Shown here: positions 29,573-43,001 of the stretch, piece after piece
Numbering within the stretch: position 1 is the stretch's first letter
Layout: the number at the start of each line of letters is the position of its first letter
Source of the DNA: Meloidogyne chitwoodi
Lineage: Eukaryota > Nematoda > Chromadorea > Rhabditida > Meloidogynidae
DNA: 64,000 nt
Direction: 5' to 3'
NCBI GenBank assembly: GCA_015183035.1
Contig: JACZZP010000001.1
Location: 1,116,001 to 1,180,000, forward strand
Program-made: the position numbers and the translations under genes
Notes under the pieces: model-generated
The model's database searches: none
What the model saw: the letters and a program-made list of their open reading frames with translations, nothing else
Told to the model about the DNA's origin: nothing

Positions 29573-30418
29573 TAAATTTATTTTAAATTAAAAACGTGCA
29601 TTCTTTTAAACGGGATTTATTTTTTCATTTTTAATTTTTATTTAAATAAATTAATTATGTTTTTTGAATACCTATTTTATCTACATAGAGTAAAATAATA
29701 TTCTTTTAAAATTTTTAAGCATAAATGAAAAAACATATATGTAAAAAACTTTTTAATTTTTTAAAGTAATTTCAATCAAAAAATAGAAAAACGAGATAAT
29801 ATATATTTTATCTTATCTACAAATTACAATATATATATAAGTAATTAAGCAGAGGCGATATAATAAAAGACATTATTTAATGAGTTTTTAGAGCAATGGT
29901 GTGCAGAATTTGAATTTTATTAATAATTAAAACTCAAAAAATATTTTTAATAATTAATTTCACCAAATTCTGAACATTTTTGCTAATAAAGTTTTTAAAA
30001 ATAATAAAAATCACGGCTGAGCGATTTTTACATTACCCGTAAATTTTAAAGTAAGCAGCGGGGTATGAAAATATATGAGAAAAATATTAAAAGGAAAAAT
30101 AAGAACTGAATTAATATTTTTTTTAAAAATTATTTAATATTATACTGTTTATATCTAGTTAAGAATAATTTTTAATTTATTTTAGAACAAAAATTCAGTT
30201 GATTAATTGGATTTATACAAATTTTTTAGTTAAAATAGGTAAACAAGATGGGAGAATTTAATGCCTGGTAAGATTTGTTAAATTACTTCAGGCATAACAA
30301 AATGAAATATTAAAAAATCAGAATTTTGTCTAAAAATATTATTTTTAGTTGTTTCCGTTGTTTATATTTTATACCCGTTTACATTCTTGGAGAAGGCGAA
30401 AATAAAAGAGAACTTGTT
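29573..30418. other. Convergent intergenic region between Dicer and the guanylyl cyclase locus
   Basis: The 3' ends of Dicer (+) and the receptor guanylyl cyclase (-) face each other here. A+T-rich; no gene or structured element recognised. Confidence 0.55.
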
Positions 30419-33400
30419 TTATAAGTATTCTGGCCCAAAATAAGGAACTTGTGTATCTTTATAACCCTAAAAATAATTTAATAAAGGTACATATTTTTAT
30501 TATTAATATTTATTACCTTAAGCCAATAAGTGGTTTGTTTGCCTTTTCCTTTCATTTCAATTTCACCACGTAATTCCAAATTAAAATCATTATCTTTAAC
30601 AAGAATTTCTCTTGTATCAGAAGAAACATGAATACGAAGAGCTTTAAAATATTTTTTTATTTAAATAAAATATTATAAAATAATTATTACGTAATCCATT
30701 GCTTTCCATTCTACTAGAAGTGTTGACAGTATCTCCAAATAAACAATACCTAGGCATTTTAGATCCTACAACTCCAGCTACAACAGAACCTAAAAAATTG
30801 GAAATTTTTTTTAATATTTATTTAAAAATTTTTAAAATTAAAAATACTTGCCTGAATGAATTCCAATACGTAATTTCAATTGTTCATTAGGTCTATGTCT
30901 TATTGTAAAACTTTTAACTTTATGAAGTAAAGCAAGTGACATCTATTTTTTTAAATTAAATATTTATTATTTTTTCCAAAAAAAAACTTGTGCAATTTGA
31001 GAAGCGTGATCATCTCTCCTTTCAGGTAAACCAGAAACAACCATATAAGCATCACCAATTGTTTCAACTTTATAAACTTTAAAATTGTCAACAACACTAT
31101 CAAAAGCTAAGTAGAGATCATTTAAAAGAGCAACAACCTTTTTTTAAAAATTAAATTAATTTTTAGAATTTATATATAAATTTACCTGCATTGGAGTAGA
31201 AAGGGCAGAGAGTGCAGTAAAACCAACAATATCAGAAAAATAAATTGTTACACTGTCATAAGCTTCTGCTTGGACAGGATTACCAGCAATTAACTTACAA
31301 AATAAATTTACTTAATTAATTATAAATATTATTACCTGATCAGCAATACTAGGAGGTAATAATTGATGAAGAAGTTCTTCAACTTTTTTCTTTTCGGCCA
31401 AATATTCTTGTGTTCTTTCTTCAACAAGTCCTTCCAAATTTGTGGCATATTGTTCCATACGTTTAAGTAAATTATCAACAAGATTAGAAGTTTCATTTTC
31501 TCTTTAAAAAATAAATTTTATTTATTAAATAAATAAATATTTTACTTATTAAGTGTATGAACAACTTTTCTAATTGTTGAAAAATCTGGTCTTCCATTAG
31601 GACTTTCACTCCAACAAGCCATCATTAATTCTATTAATTTTTTTACTGTTTCTGGAGTATCATCAACAGGCTGACAATCTTGTGGAATTAATGGTCTATA
31701 AAGTTCAATATCACTATGAGGATCTACTGGCTTTATAAGATTTGAAAGAATTTCTGAAATATTTTTATTTAAAATAAATTTAAATAAAAAATAAAAAACC
31801 TTTAGGGCTTACACATTCATCTTCACCCAGATAAAAAGCACCTTTTCGAAATAGCATTTCATGTAAAATTAATGCAAAACTGTAAACATCTCCTTTTTGG
31901 GTGCCCTGAACTGGAGAATTTGAGTCTCTTAATAATTCAGGTGCTGTCCACAATTTTTCTTTAAAAAATAAAATTATTATTATTTTTTAAATAAAATAAA
32001 ACTTCTATAATAAGCATGTGATTCTAATTCATCTTCTTTAATATCTTCCATTGCATGTAATTCAGCTAAACCAAAATCTGTAACTTTAAGTACAAATCTA
32101 CTATCTACTACACAATTTGAAGTTTTTAATTTTCCATGAGTTTTAATAAGGCTTCCATGTAAATAATGCATTCCTTTTACTAAATCATGTAACAATGAAT
32201 ATTTCATCATTTTATCAAGTTTAATCTAAAATAAATAAACATTTTATTATTTAAGTAATTCAATTAAAATTAAAAGTTATAAATTTAGAGAACCTTTCTT
32301 ATTTTAAAAATATGAAAAAATTAATTTTTTAAATTTTTTTATTAATAAAATAATAATAAAAATAAAAAACCTTTTCATTTTCAAGAATATCTTCTAAAGA
32401 ACCTTTTGGACAATATTCAGTAACAATACAATAATTTGGAGCATCAACACAAGCACCACAAAATCTAGTTAAATGATCATGTTGTAAATCTTTCATTTCT
32501 TTTAATTGAATTAATAAAGAACGAGGTAATTCTAATTTTGGATATTTTTTAGTATCCAAATTAAGCATTTTTATTGCAACCATTGTGCTCTTATACATTG
32601 CTGTTTTTGTAAATATTTGGGCATTATTTTGTAATTGAATTGTTTCAACTGAGCCTCCACTCTTATTAAAAAGAAAAGAAAATTAAATAATTTTTTATTA
32701 CCAATAAATTAATGGTAACTTTAAAAATTCAGTTTTATAATTTTTAGTATAAATATCCAAAGGATATTCCTTTTGTTTTTCTTATACATAAAAGAGAGTA
32801 TATTTATTAACTATATTAAATATATTTGGATAATTTAAAACTAAAAAATAATATTATTGGGAATATTTTAATTAAAAAATAAATAAATAAATTACTTTAA
32901 TGCTATAAACACTAAAAGAGAATTTTCTGTTATTTTTACTAGTAGAACATGAAACAATTGATTTTTTACCAACACCAGAATTACTTCCTAATTCTAAATC
33001 TTCTTCTTCTCCTTTATTATAACAATATTCTTTTTCTTCTTCTTCTTCCATTCCTAAATCATTCCATTGATTTGATTTCTTTTTTCTTTTTTTATTTTCA
33101 TTATTATTATTATTATTTGAATTATTTCCAATAGAAAATGTTGGAGAAGAAAAAGCATTTCTTTCAATATGATTTGTTATTTTTTCTTTTTCTTGTTCTG
33201 TATTTGTTAATGTTGATGTTGTTGTTTTACCTGCAGATTGTGAATGTGATTGTTTATGTTGTTGTTGATTATCTGTTGGAGAAGACTTTTTACGTGTAAA
33301 TATACTTATTTTTCTATCAAGCAATGCTGAAATTTTACGAGTTGCACCAGAAGAAGAACTTCTCTAAAAAAATATATTATTACCTATTTATTTAGGTATA

Positions 33401-34798
33401 ATTTTCACAGACCTAATAAATACTAAATTCCCAAAATCTGTCCCAATAAACTTAAATATATGTCCCTTTTATTATAATAAATACTTTATCAGATCCAATT
33501 GACATTTTACTATTTGAACGTAATAATAAAGCCTCAGATTGTTCTAATAAATCAGATTTTAATTTTCCTCCTCCATTACCACTACTACAACCAACAACAT
33601 TTAATCTTTTTTTTCTTTTATCTTTTCCAATATCTTCACCATCTAATTCTTCCCATTTAATTTTCCAAATCATTTTTGCTAACTCTGCTTCAGCACGATA
33701 ACGTCTTAAAAAATAATAAAATAAATTAATTTTATATTTATTTACCTATAAAATATAGCAAAACCAACAAGTAAAATAACAACAACAATGCCTAATCCCA
33801 TTAATGCATAAACATGTGCTGGATAACCTTCAGGACATTTTGAACGATCCCAACCACAAACTCTTTAATATTTATTTATAAATAAATAAATAAATTAATT
33901 AATTAAACTAACGGAAAATCTTTTGGTGGTTTACCTCCAACCCAATGAAAATCAGTTATTTCTTTTAATTCATTAGATGCTCCTGAATAATAAGCAACTT
34001 CCTAAAAAAATTAAATATTTTTTTTTAAATAAATATTAATTATTAAAAATTAATTAAAAATTATTTTACCACAAATTTGCCTTGATTTGGGTCTAAATCA
34101 AGAAGTGAATAATCAGAATAACGATCTCCATTATGATCAATACTTACATTTCCAGTTATACCTTTATTTTAAATTAAATAATTTTTAAAATTAAAATATA
34201 ATTTTAATACCAACAAATGTTCTATTCCACATTTTACTTGTAATATTTCTTCCATTTCTTGGATCTAATCCTTCAGAAAGTGTTTCATTCAAAGCAATAG
34301 CATAAAGAAGTACTGCATCATAAAAGGCACTTATAAAATTATTCATCTAAAAAATAAATAATTATTTTATTTTTAATTAAAAATAACTTCATATTCTTTT
34401 CCAGTCATTTTAGAATAATTATATTTTTTTTCAGCTCTTTCTTTAACTCTTGCTTCAAAATTTTTATATTCTTCTAAATCTGATCTTCTTAATGAAATTG
34501 TTTTTAATGCTCTATATGCTTGTTTTGCTTTTTCATTTTCTTCAACAGAACTAAAAGAATCATTTTGACGAAGCCAAGGCTTTTCAGCATGAGATCTTAT
34601 TTTATTTAATTTAATAAAAATATTTTAAAATATTATTACCCAGTAGAAACATCAATATTAATAAATACATATTCTCCCTATAATAAAATAATTATTTTAA
34701 AATAAATTATTTTTAAAAAACCGATGTAGCCATTCCAAGTTCATAAGCAGCCAACATAATTTCACGAACAGTATCTGGACTTGCACACAAAATTATAA
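30419..34798 (-). CDS. Receptor guanylyl cyclase: shared (constant) exons
   Basis: The first shared exon (34722-34798) opens after an ag acceptor with two bases of a codon and encodes [17 protein letters not shown], i.e. the middle of the ANF-receptor ligand-binding domain. Next come exons 34640-34677, 34388-34595, 34211-34346 and others ending KPPKDFP. A transmembrane segment ([18 protein letters not shown], about 33770) follows [13 protein letters not shown] long polar insertion (32872-33673) precedes the kinase-homology domain. That domain has VAIK lysine and VTDFGL but HGKLKTSN in place of HRD, so it is a pseudokinase. A dimerisation coil ([20 protein letters not shown]) leads to the cyclase domain with [16 protein letters not shown] and [18 protein letters not shown], including the Glu and Cys of GTP specificity. 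Stop at 30419-30421. It makes cGMP at the membrane, likely in sensory neurons. Confidence 0.9.
32872..33673 (-). other. Low-complexity intracellular insertion of the guanylyl cyclase
   Basis: Between the transmembrane segment and the kinase-homology domain lie two coding stretches rich in Ser, Lys, Asn and Glu, including a run of Asn (SNNNNNNEN) and an acidic patch (MEEEEEKEY). The region is much longer than the usual juxtamembrane link in this family. An unannotated intron in part of it is possible. Confidence 0.6.
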
Positions 34799-35049
34799 CT
34801 AAAATAAATAATAATTAAATTATTATTAAATATAAAAAACAAAAAATAAATAAATACAAAAAACAAAACTAAAACAATTAAACAAAAAAATAATAAAAAT
34901 ATTTAAAAAGTTGATTTGCCCCAAAAATAAATATAAAAAAATAATTAAATCGCTTGCATATTATTAGGTAATTATTTAAATTATTTTTAATTTATTTAAA
35001 AAAATAATAATAACAATTTCTCAATAATTATTTTCCCTTCTACTCTTAC

Positions 35050-35939
35050 TATTAGAAAGAAGAGAAGATTTTTTTAATAAATCTTTAAAAATGCTTTTAT
35101 TTGTTGTTTGCTGAGAAAACATTTCAACAGTCCAATTACAACATTTTGATTGCCCAATTAAATTTTTAATGGCATTAAGTGCAAAATAACATTCTGAACG
35201 TCCCTGACTTGAACCATGTACTGCTTGATCATTAAAAAAGAAATGAATACGTCGAAAGCCTAATTCAATGAATAAACGATATCCCATTTGTCCAAGGGTT
35301 CGATATGTACCCATAAGACGAATAAGAAGTGGAAATGATTGTCTATCACCTAATTCATCCACCAAAGCCAAAAATTATAATATTCTTTTATTTATTTAAT
35401 TATATTTATTTAAAACCGTAGTAGTAAAAACAGGAACTCCTCCAATTCCCCAAAATTGGGACATTCTAGCAATTGGTGCTAAAGCAAAAACATATGCCAT
35501 ACCCATTACAGCATCTACACTTTTATTACAATAATGATTAACTATTTTTTGAGGACCAATAGCATCACTAAGTTGAGTATCTTCATAAGCAATATTTAAA
35601 GAATTTTTAGGAAGAATCTAATTATTTTTATTTTAATAATAATAATAAAAAGACCTTAAATTTAATAATAATATCTTCAATTGCAACATCAAAAACTGGT
35701 TGAGCTTTTAAAATACTTAATTTATATGGATTACGTAATGGATTATCATTAGCATTTATAGGTAGACCTACAACAATATTTAATGGAAAATAATTATATT
35801 TATGAAAAGGATATATTATTAAAGGATGTTTTCTTTGATGATGTTGTTGTTGAATTGATAATAAAGGTAAAATTAAAAATAAAGAAATTAATTTTAATTT
35901 TTTTTTTAAATTGTTGTTATTAATTAATAATAATTGCAT
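35050..35939 (-). CDS. Guanylyl cyclase 5' cassette A (nearest to the shared exons)
   Basis: Exons 35655-35939, 35417-35617 and 35050-35368. It starts with a signal-peptide-like segment (LKLISLFLILPLLS) and continues through the first half of the ANF-receptor domain: LSILKAQPVFDVAIED, AYEDTQLSDAIGPQ, DAVMGMAYVFALAPIARM, then LGDRQSFPLLIRLMGTYR. It ends in a phase-1 donor (exon end 35050) that joins exactly to the shared exon at 34798, giving an Ile codon. The intron 35369-35416 begins with gt but has TTTTTG instead of an AG acceptor just before GCTTTG, an anomaly. Confidence 0.75.
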
Positions 35940-37728
35940 TTAATTAATTAATTATTTAATTTTTTTAAAAATAATAAAAATGTCCAAAAGTCAAGAGAAG
36001 AGAAAAAATAATTATTTTCTTCTTGTTTCGTTGTCATAAAATATTTAAAAATATTCAAATACTTCCTCTTTATTTTTTTAGAATTTTTTATTTTTCACTT
36101 GAGAAAAACTTTCCAATGAAAAGAAGAAAAAAAGAGAAGAATTTTGTCACTCAATTTTAATTATTTGAGTTAAAGTTGAATTAAATTAAAAAAGTTTTTA
36201 TATTATTTAAGCCAAAAGTTAAATATTTTAGTTGTTAATTATTATTTATTACAAATTAAACAAAAAAAGGTAAAGCCGTCAAAATATTTTTAATTAAAGT
36301 ATATAATATATTTTATAAAAAAAAGAACAAATTTCTTTTAAAAAGTTTTTTTGTTTTTAGTTTATTTTTTAAAGTAGTTTTTGTTAGATTTATTTATTTT
36401 AAATAAATAAATAAAATAATGTTGTTAATATATTCTTTTTAAATATTTACAGTGATAAGTTTGTAGAATTATATAAAATATATTTTGTAGTATTTAGTTA
36501 AGCCAATGACAAAAAATAATTTTATTTTTTTTATTCTTCAAGTTAAACAAATATTAAATAAATAAATATATTCACTTCTTTTTACTTAAAAATGATGTGC
36601 AAAAGAAGGCAAAAATCAAATGTTGATTTTTAAAAATTATTATTTATTTTTAACTTCATAATATATAATTAATTAATTTATATTTTTTATTTAATTTTTA
36701 TTTAAAAAAAGTTGAGACAATTTTTTAAATTTAAAATATTTTTTTTAGAAAGAAAATGAAGAAAAAAAGCTAATAATCATTTACTATTATTGTTGTTTTT
36801 TGTTGTTTAAATTTGTGCCAAATTATTGTGTCCGTTCTTTTTCTTTTTTTCATTTTAAAAAAATCAAAAAAGAAAAAAAATAAATTTTGAATGACTTTTA
36901 ACTGTCCTCTTCTTTTTAGTCTAAATGAACCTACAAAAAGGCAAAACTGACAAAAAGAAGAAAAATAAAATAAAAAAAGAAAAGATGCTGCTTTTTTGTG
37001 TGTTAAATGCCAAGACAAAAAATTTGCAAAAAAAAAAATTAGAAAAGAAAAAAAGAACATCCTAAAAATGAAATATATTTTTAAATAATGTATTTACTAG
37101 TATTATATTTATTTATTTTCATTTACTCTTTTAACACAACAAAACAACCATTTTATTTTATTTTATTTTACTACTACTATTGCCCTCCTATAGCTCTTTT
37201 AGTAAAAGCAATGCGCTTTTTCTTTCAATATTTTTTAGTCATTTAAGATTTTTTTCTTCTAATTTAGAGTCCTCGAAAATAAATAAATAAAGAGAAAAGA
37301 TTTTTAGCTTATTTATTTACTTTCTCTTTTATTTAAAAATATAAATATAAGAAAATATATGTAAAAAGGAAGTAGAGAATATTTAACAGATTGATGTCTC
37401 GGAAATTAATGAAATGTTTTTTATTTTTATAAAATTATCTTAAATGTGTTTTTAAAAATAAAATAAATTGTTAAAAATTGTAAAATAATTTAGTTTAAAA
37501 AAAGTTGATATTATTAATTAAAAAAATAAAAAAGTTATAGTACTACTAAATATTAATAATTTATTAAAAAAATATTTTAATAAAAAAATAGCATTGTAAA
37601 ATAAAAATTAATTCCCTTGAAATTAAATATATAAATATTTAATAATGCTAAATTGATGAGAGAAGGGAAATAAATAATAAAATAGAAAATAATATTAATT
37701 ATTTAAAAATATAAATAAATAAACTAAC
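35940..37728. other. A+T-rich spacer between cassettes A and B
   Basis: Almost only poly-A/T tracts. An open frame at 36770-37060 on the minus strand is Phe/Lys low-complexity and unlikely to be coding. No downstream guanylyl cyclase exon is visible after cassette B. The promoter of cassette A must lie here if it has its own. Confidence 0.6.
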
Positions 37729-38865
37729 CATTAGCTTGCATAGATGCCAATTTAACCCATTCTTTAACTTGATTTTTATTTCTATTTAATTCTTCATCAA
37801 AAGCTACATGAGGTGTTTGTGATTTCCATGTTTCCATAAAAAAATCATTATTTTCTTGAAAATAAGATTTAATAGCATGCAAAGAAAAATAACAAGAAGA
37901 AGATGGTGATTCTTCTAATATTCCTCCTATTTCACCTGTTTTTGCTCTATTTAAACTTGGAGGAGGTTTATTTAAAGCTCTTCTTTTATCATGATACATA
38001 TATAAAATATTTTTATAATTTAAAGGAAAATTATTTTTTAATTTTATTTTATTATTTTTATTAAATAATAATTGTTGTTTTCTTCTTTTATTATTTATCT
38101 TTTCAAAATTAACATCTTTTAAAGCAATAAATTTATAAGCAGCTTCTGCCATTTGTGTATAAGAACCTCTCATTCTAGTTACAAAAGGATATGATTTTTT
38201 AGAACCAATAATTGTTGTTAATCCTGTAGTTGTTAAAACTGGTACTCCATCACCAAAACCTGCAGATATTTTTGAAATTGTAGCAAGTGAATAAGCATCA
38301 GCAAAACCAAAAATAGCATCAAGACGTTTTTCACAATAAGCCTAATTTTTATTTATTTTTAATAAATAAATAAATAAATAATTTATTTATTTTCAAAAAC
38401 CTGCACAACTCCTGTTGCGCTAACTCTTTCAGCAAGTAAAGTATCTTCCCAATATTTAGAATCATGATAAGTTATATTAATCCAATTAAAAGGCATTATA
38501 TTATATTTTAAAACATTTTCTATGGCTATATCTATTACTGGACGAACTTTAGGAATTGTTAAACCAAATTTATCATTATTTGATTCTTTTAAAGGTAAAA
38601 TAATTAAAACATTAAAAGGTAATTTATTATTATTAATTATTTTGTTGTTATTATTATTTAAATTAGTAGAATTTAATAATATAATTGGTGAAAAAATAAT
38701 TAAAAATAAAATAGAAAAAAATAAATTTTTAAATTTAATAATTTTTGTTGTTTTTAATTTTAAAGATTTTCTTCTTTTTCTTATTTTTTTATTTTGTATT
38801 TCTTCATAATTTAAAATATTATTTGAGGCCTCCGCCTCCTCCGTTGCATTCAAATATGTCGGCAC
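37729..38865 (-). CDS. Guanylyl cyclase 5' cassette B
   Basis: Exons 38401-38865 and 37729-38341. The N-terminus has about 40 polar residues before a hydrophobic helix (LFFSILFLIIFSPIILL), so it is a signal anchor or the true start is internal. The ligand-binding half carries IPKVRPVIDIAIENVLK, WINITYHDSKYWEDTLL, AYCEKRLDAIFGFADAYS, GVPVLTTTGLTTIIG, then YPFVTRMRGSYTQMAEAAYK. An Asn/Lys-rich loop follows, then CYFSLHAIKSYF. The last exon ends ASMQAN in phase 1 with the donor gttagt. Joined to the shared exon at 34798 this gives a Val codon. Confidence 0.75.
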
Positions 38866-41800
38866 GATTGAAGATAATTATTTTAATAATTTTTAAGAAA
38901 ATTTTAGAAAAAATAATAATATATAATTGCCTTAAATAAAAGGCAAATATTTTAATGAAATACTAAAAATTAAATATATAAATTAAAAATAAAGTTTAAT
39001 TTATTTTCAATCATTTGACTTATTTGATAAATTAAATAAAATATATTTATAAATATATTTTTGACATATGATTTATTTATTTATTTAAAAAATAACTGAT
39101 AATTTTTTGTATTAAAAAAATAATATTATTTTAAAATATATTGCAAAATATTTAAAAATTAAAAATAAAAGAAAATAAATTAATTAAAAATAAATATTTA
39201 TTTAATTTGAAATTTTTTAAAATTTTAGTTCCTTGTTTTAACTGATAAAAAGGAATTAAAAAATTAATTAATTTATTATAATTAAGTATCTTCTTATTTT
39301 TTTAATTATTTTTTTTTTAAAAAAGGACTTTATTACTTTAGTAATAATATTTAAATAAATAAATAAATAGTAAAAATATTAAATAAATATATTTTGCAAT
39401 AAAATGAAAAGCTTTTAAAAATATTTATTTAATAAAATAACCTGAGGATATAAAAAAGAATATTTTTTTAAATAATTAAAAAAGAGAAAGAAGTAACGGC
39501 TGTTTTATAATTTTAAAATAAAAATCTAATAATTTACTTAAAAAGATAGGAGAAATATAAATAAATAAATAAAAGTATTTATATAATTAATTAATTAATT
39601 AAAAATAATTAGTAATTAAAATAAATCTAAAACATTCCAAAAATATTTTATTATTCTAAATTTATTTTAAAATTAAAAAATATTTTTTAAGTAAATTATT
39701 TAATTGATTTTTTAATTTGTTTAAACATTTGGCTAATTAATATTTAATATTTTTATTTTTTTTAATTCCAAAAAAAAGAAATAATATAATAATAAAAATA
39801 TTAAAAATAATAGAAATTTAATTTAAATTCTTAAAAAATAAATAATAAATTTTATATTAAGATGATTGATTATTTTTTAAGATTATTTAAATAAATATTT
39901 AAAAAATATTAATTTTAAATTGATTAAGAGAATATATTTTAAATAAATAAATAAAGAGATCAAATTTAATTCTTGCAAATCTTCAAAATATAATATTAAA
40001 AAACAAAAGTGAAAAAATGATAGGACATTTAAAAAAAGGAACGGAGAAAAAAATAAAAAAAGGAAAAAAAAGATCGACACAATGACGAAAGTATTTTTTT
40101 AGAAAAATAAAATTGAAATAACTGACAATTGATGGATATAGTATTTAAAAAGAGAAGAGAAAGAGAAGAGAGAAACAATGGAAAAGAAAGTTTAAAAAAA
40201 ATATAACAAATGACTTTAAAAAAATTTAAAAGTTCTCCTCTCATTTAATTAAAATTGATTTTAATTTTTATTTATTTATTTTTTAATATTAATTTAAATA
40301 TATTTATTAATTAATTATAATTAATTTAAAAGTAATAATATTTTTATTTTTTACTATAATAAAATAAAAATAAAAAGAAGAGAAGAAGCATGTCAAATGG
40401 CACTAAAACATTTTTATTATTTAAAGAAAAAAGGTTGTAAGAGAAAAGAAAATAATAAAAGAGCTTTTAAGGGGAATTATTTAATAATAAATAAATAATA
40501 TATTTTTGTGTTATTCATTATTAGTTTAAAAAATAAAATAATTTATTTTTAATTATTAATAATATTTAATTTTAAATATTAAAGATTTAAAAAATTAAAA
40601 AATCAAACTTTATAGGAATTTCTATTAAATAATAGAAATATAGGTAATAGGACTGATCCAACAAAAAAAACTAAACGGGAAGAAAATAAATAAATAAATA
40701 TTTAATTATAAATAATAATATTTTAATATTTAATTAATTAATTAATTAATTTTTAATAATTAGAAAATAAATTAAAAGTATAACAATTGTTTAAAATTAA
40801 AAAAATAATTTTTGTTAAAATTTTAAAGAAATGTATGTTTATGCTTGTACATTTTTTTAAATTAACTAAAATAAATATATCTTTTTTTCCTTATTTGCAT
40901 TTTAATTCAGAAAATAGCCAAAACCACCATTAAATGAATAGTTTTGGTTGGTTGGTTTTTTCTATTTTTTATTATTATTATAGCACTAAATAAATAAATA
41001 AATATATTGCAAGAAATGAAAGGATTTTTCTTAAATTATTTTTTTTTTTAGTTTATTTTCTTGGATTTGCATTTTTTTCTTAAATAAACAACAAAGAAAA
41101 AATACAATTAGAAAGGGCTGCCAAGTTAGGATTTAAAAAAAAATAAAAAAAATATAAAAATAAATAAAGGTTAATAATAAAAATGACATTTTCAGATAAA
41201 TTAAATTAATTTAAAAAATTAATAAATTTTTTTTAATGAAAAATTAAAAAAAAAAAGAATTCAATATTCCCAAGAGGTTTATTGAAATAGAAGGAATGTA
41301 AAATTTATAAAATAAAAATAGAAACTGCCAAAATTTAAAATTATTTTTTTTATAATTAATTTAATTATTTTAATAAATAAATTAGATAATTATAAAATAT
41401 TATTTTTTTTAAAAAGGAAGTTAAGTTTAAAATATATTTTTAAAGTATTTGGTAAATAAATAATAGATATAATTAATTAATTATTTAATAAATATATTAA
41501 ATAAAATATTATTTTTTTTAATAATTAAGAGATAAAAATAATAATTAAGGAAATTTTTTAAAATAAAAAGTAAGAGAAATAAATTAATTTTTTTAAAAAA
41601 AGATTAAATAAAAACAAAAAGGAAATGCAAAAAGATGAGTGAAAAAAAATAATTAAAATATTTAATTAAAATAATTAAATTAAAATAATAATAAAATTAA
41701 TTATATTTATGAAAAGAGCCAAAATATTTATGGCCTTTTTTAAACTAATCGATGGTTTTGTACTAAAATTAAATAAAATAATTAATTTATTTTAGTCTGA

Positions 41801-43001
41801 AAAGATTAAAAAAAAAGAAGAAAAAAATAATAAATATTTTAATTAATTAATAATTATTTTAAATTAATATAAAGTCTTTTTAAAAAAAGGATTTTTTTGT
41901 ATAAATTATTAATAAATAAATAAATTATTTAATTAAAATTTAAAAAATAAATATATTTATTTATTTATTTATTTATTATTTCTAATTTTGGTAAAAAATA
42001 AAATAAAAATGAAAAGACACTTAAAAATATATTTATATTTTCTTTTAAACATTTTAAGAAACTTTTAAAAATAAATTTTATTTAAAAAAATGTTAAGTTC
42101 CTTAAATGTAAGTATGTACATTTATTTCTTTTTTCTATTTTTTGCTTATCAGACAATTTTTATTATTTCTTTTTTTTTCGGTATTAAGAGGGAGTAGTAC
42201 CTAGTAGATTAATTATATTTATTTATTTATTTTATAATAATAAAACTCTAATATAGGTATATATTCACCTTTCCTTTTTTGCTAAAAATAAATAAAAAAT
42301 AATTTATTTATTTTATATATATTTTAATAATTATATTTTACTTTTATTACAGACAATAAAGAGTTAATAAAAATTTTGACAAAATTTTTATTTATTTATT
42401 TATTGACGTAAATAAAAAATAAAAAGGAAAAAGAAAATATTTTTATAAAAAAGGAAATTGACAAAAACGTGCAGATGGATAAAATAAATAAATAATTATT
42501 TAATATATTTATTGAATATTTATTTTTTAAATAATTTTAAAAAAAATTAATAAAATAATAAAAAAAAAGATGAAATAATTAAAAAAAAAGTTTTTATATT
42601 TTATTTTATTAAAAGTTTTTTTTAAATATTTTTTGAAAAATTTGAAGAAAAAATAAAATAAAAAGAAATTAATAAATAATTAAAATATTTATTTATTTAA
42701 AAATCCAAATAATTTCCTTAATTTTTCTTTTATTATTCCCTTGAGGAATTTATACTTTTTATAAATTTAGTAGAGTTTATTTATTTTTTTTAAAGTTTCT
42801 CAAAATTTTAATTTTTTATTCATTAATTTAAAATAAAAATAAATTAATTTATTTTTTAGAGAAAATAATTTTAAAAAATAATTATTATTTAAAAATAAAT
42901 TAAAATAATTAAAAATACACAAAATACATTAAAACTAAAAATATTTAAAATAATTTAATAAAAAACAAAAATTATAAATAAATTTAAAAATAAATACTTA
43001 C
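38866..43001. other. Four-kilobase A+T desert between cassettes B and C
   Basis: No coding sequence recognised on either strand. Simple repeats (aataaataaat, ttattatta) and homopolymer runs dominate. Hydrophobic frames at 39883-40244 (minus) are compositional. Confidence 0.65.

Noticed and set aside
36770..37060. Minus-strand open frame rich in Phe and Lys
   Set aside because: Composition follows the poly-A/T sequence; no downstream cyclase exon or other domain is encoded.
39883..40244. Hydrophobic minus-strand frames that might be membrane proteins
   Set aside because: Runs of Phe/Leu/Ile come from T-rich DNA; no conserved motif and no coding context.
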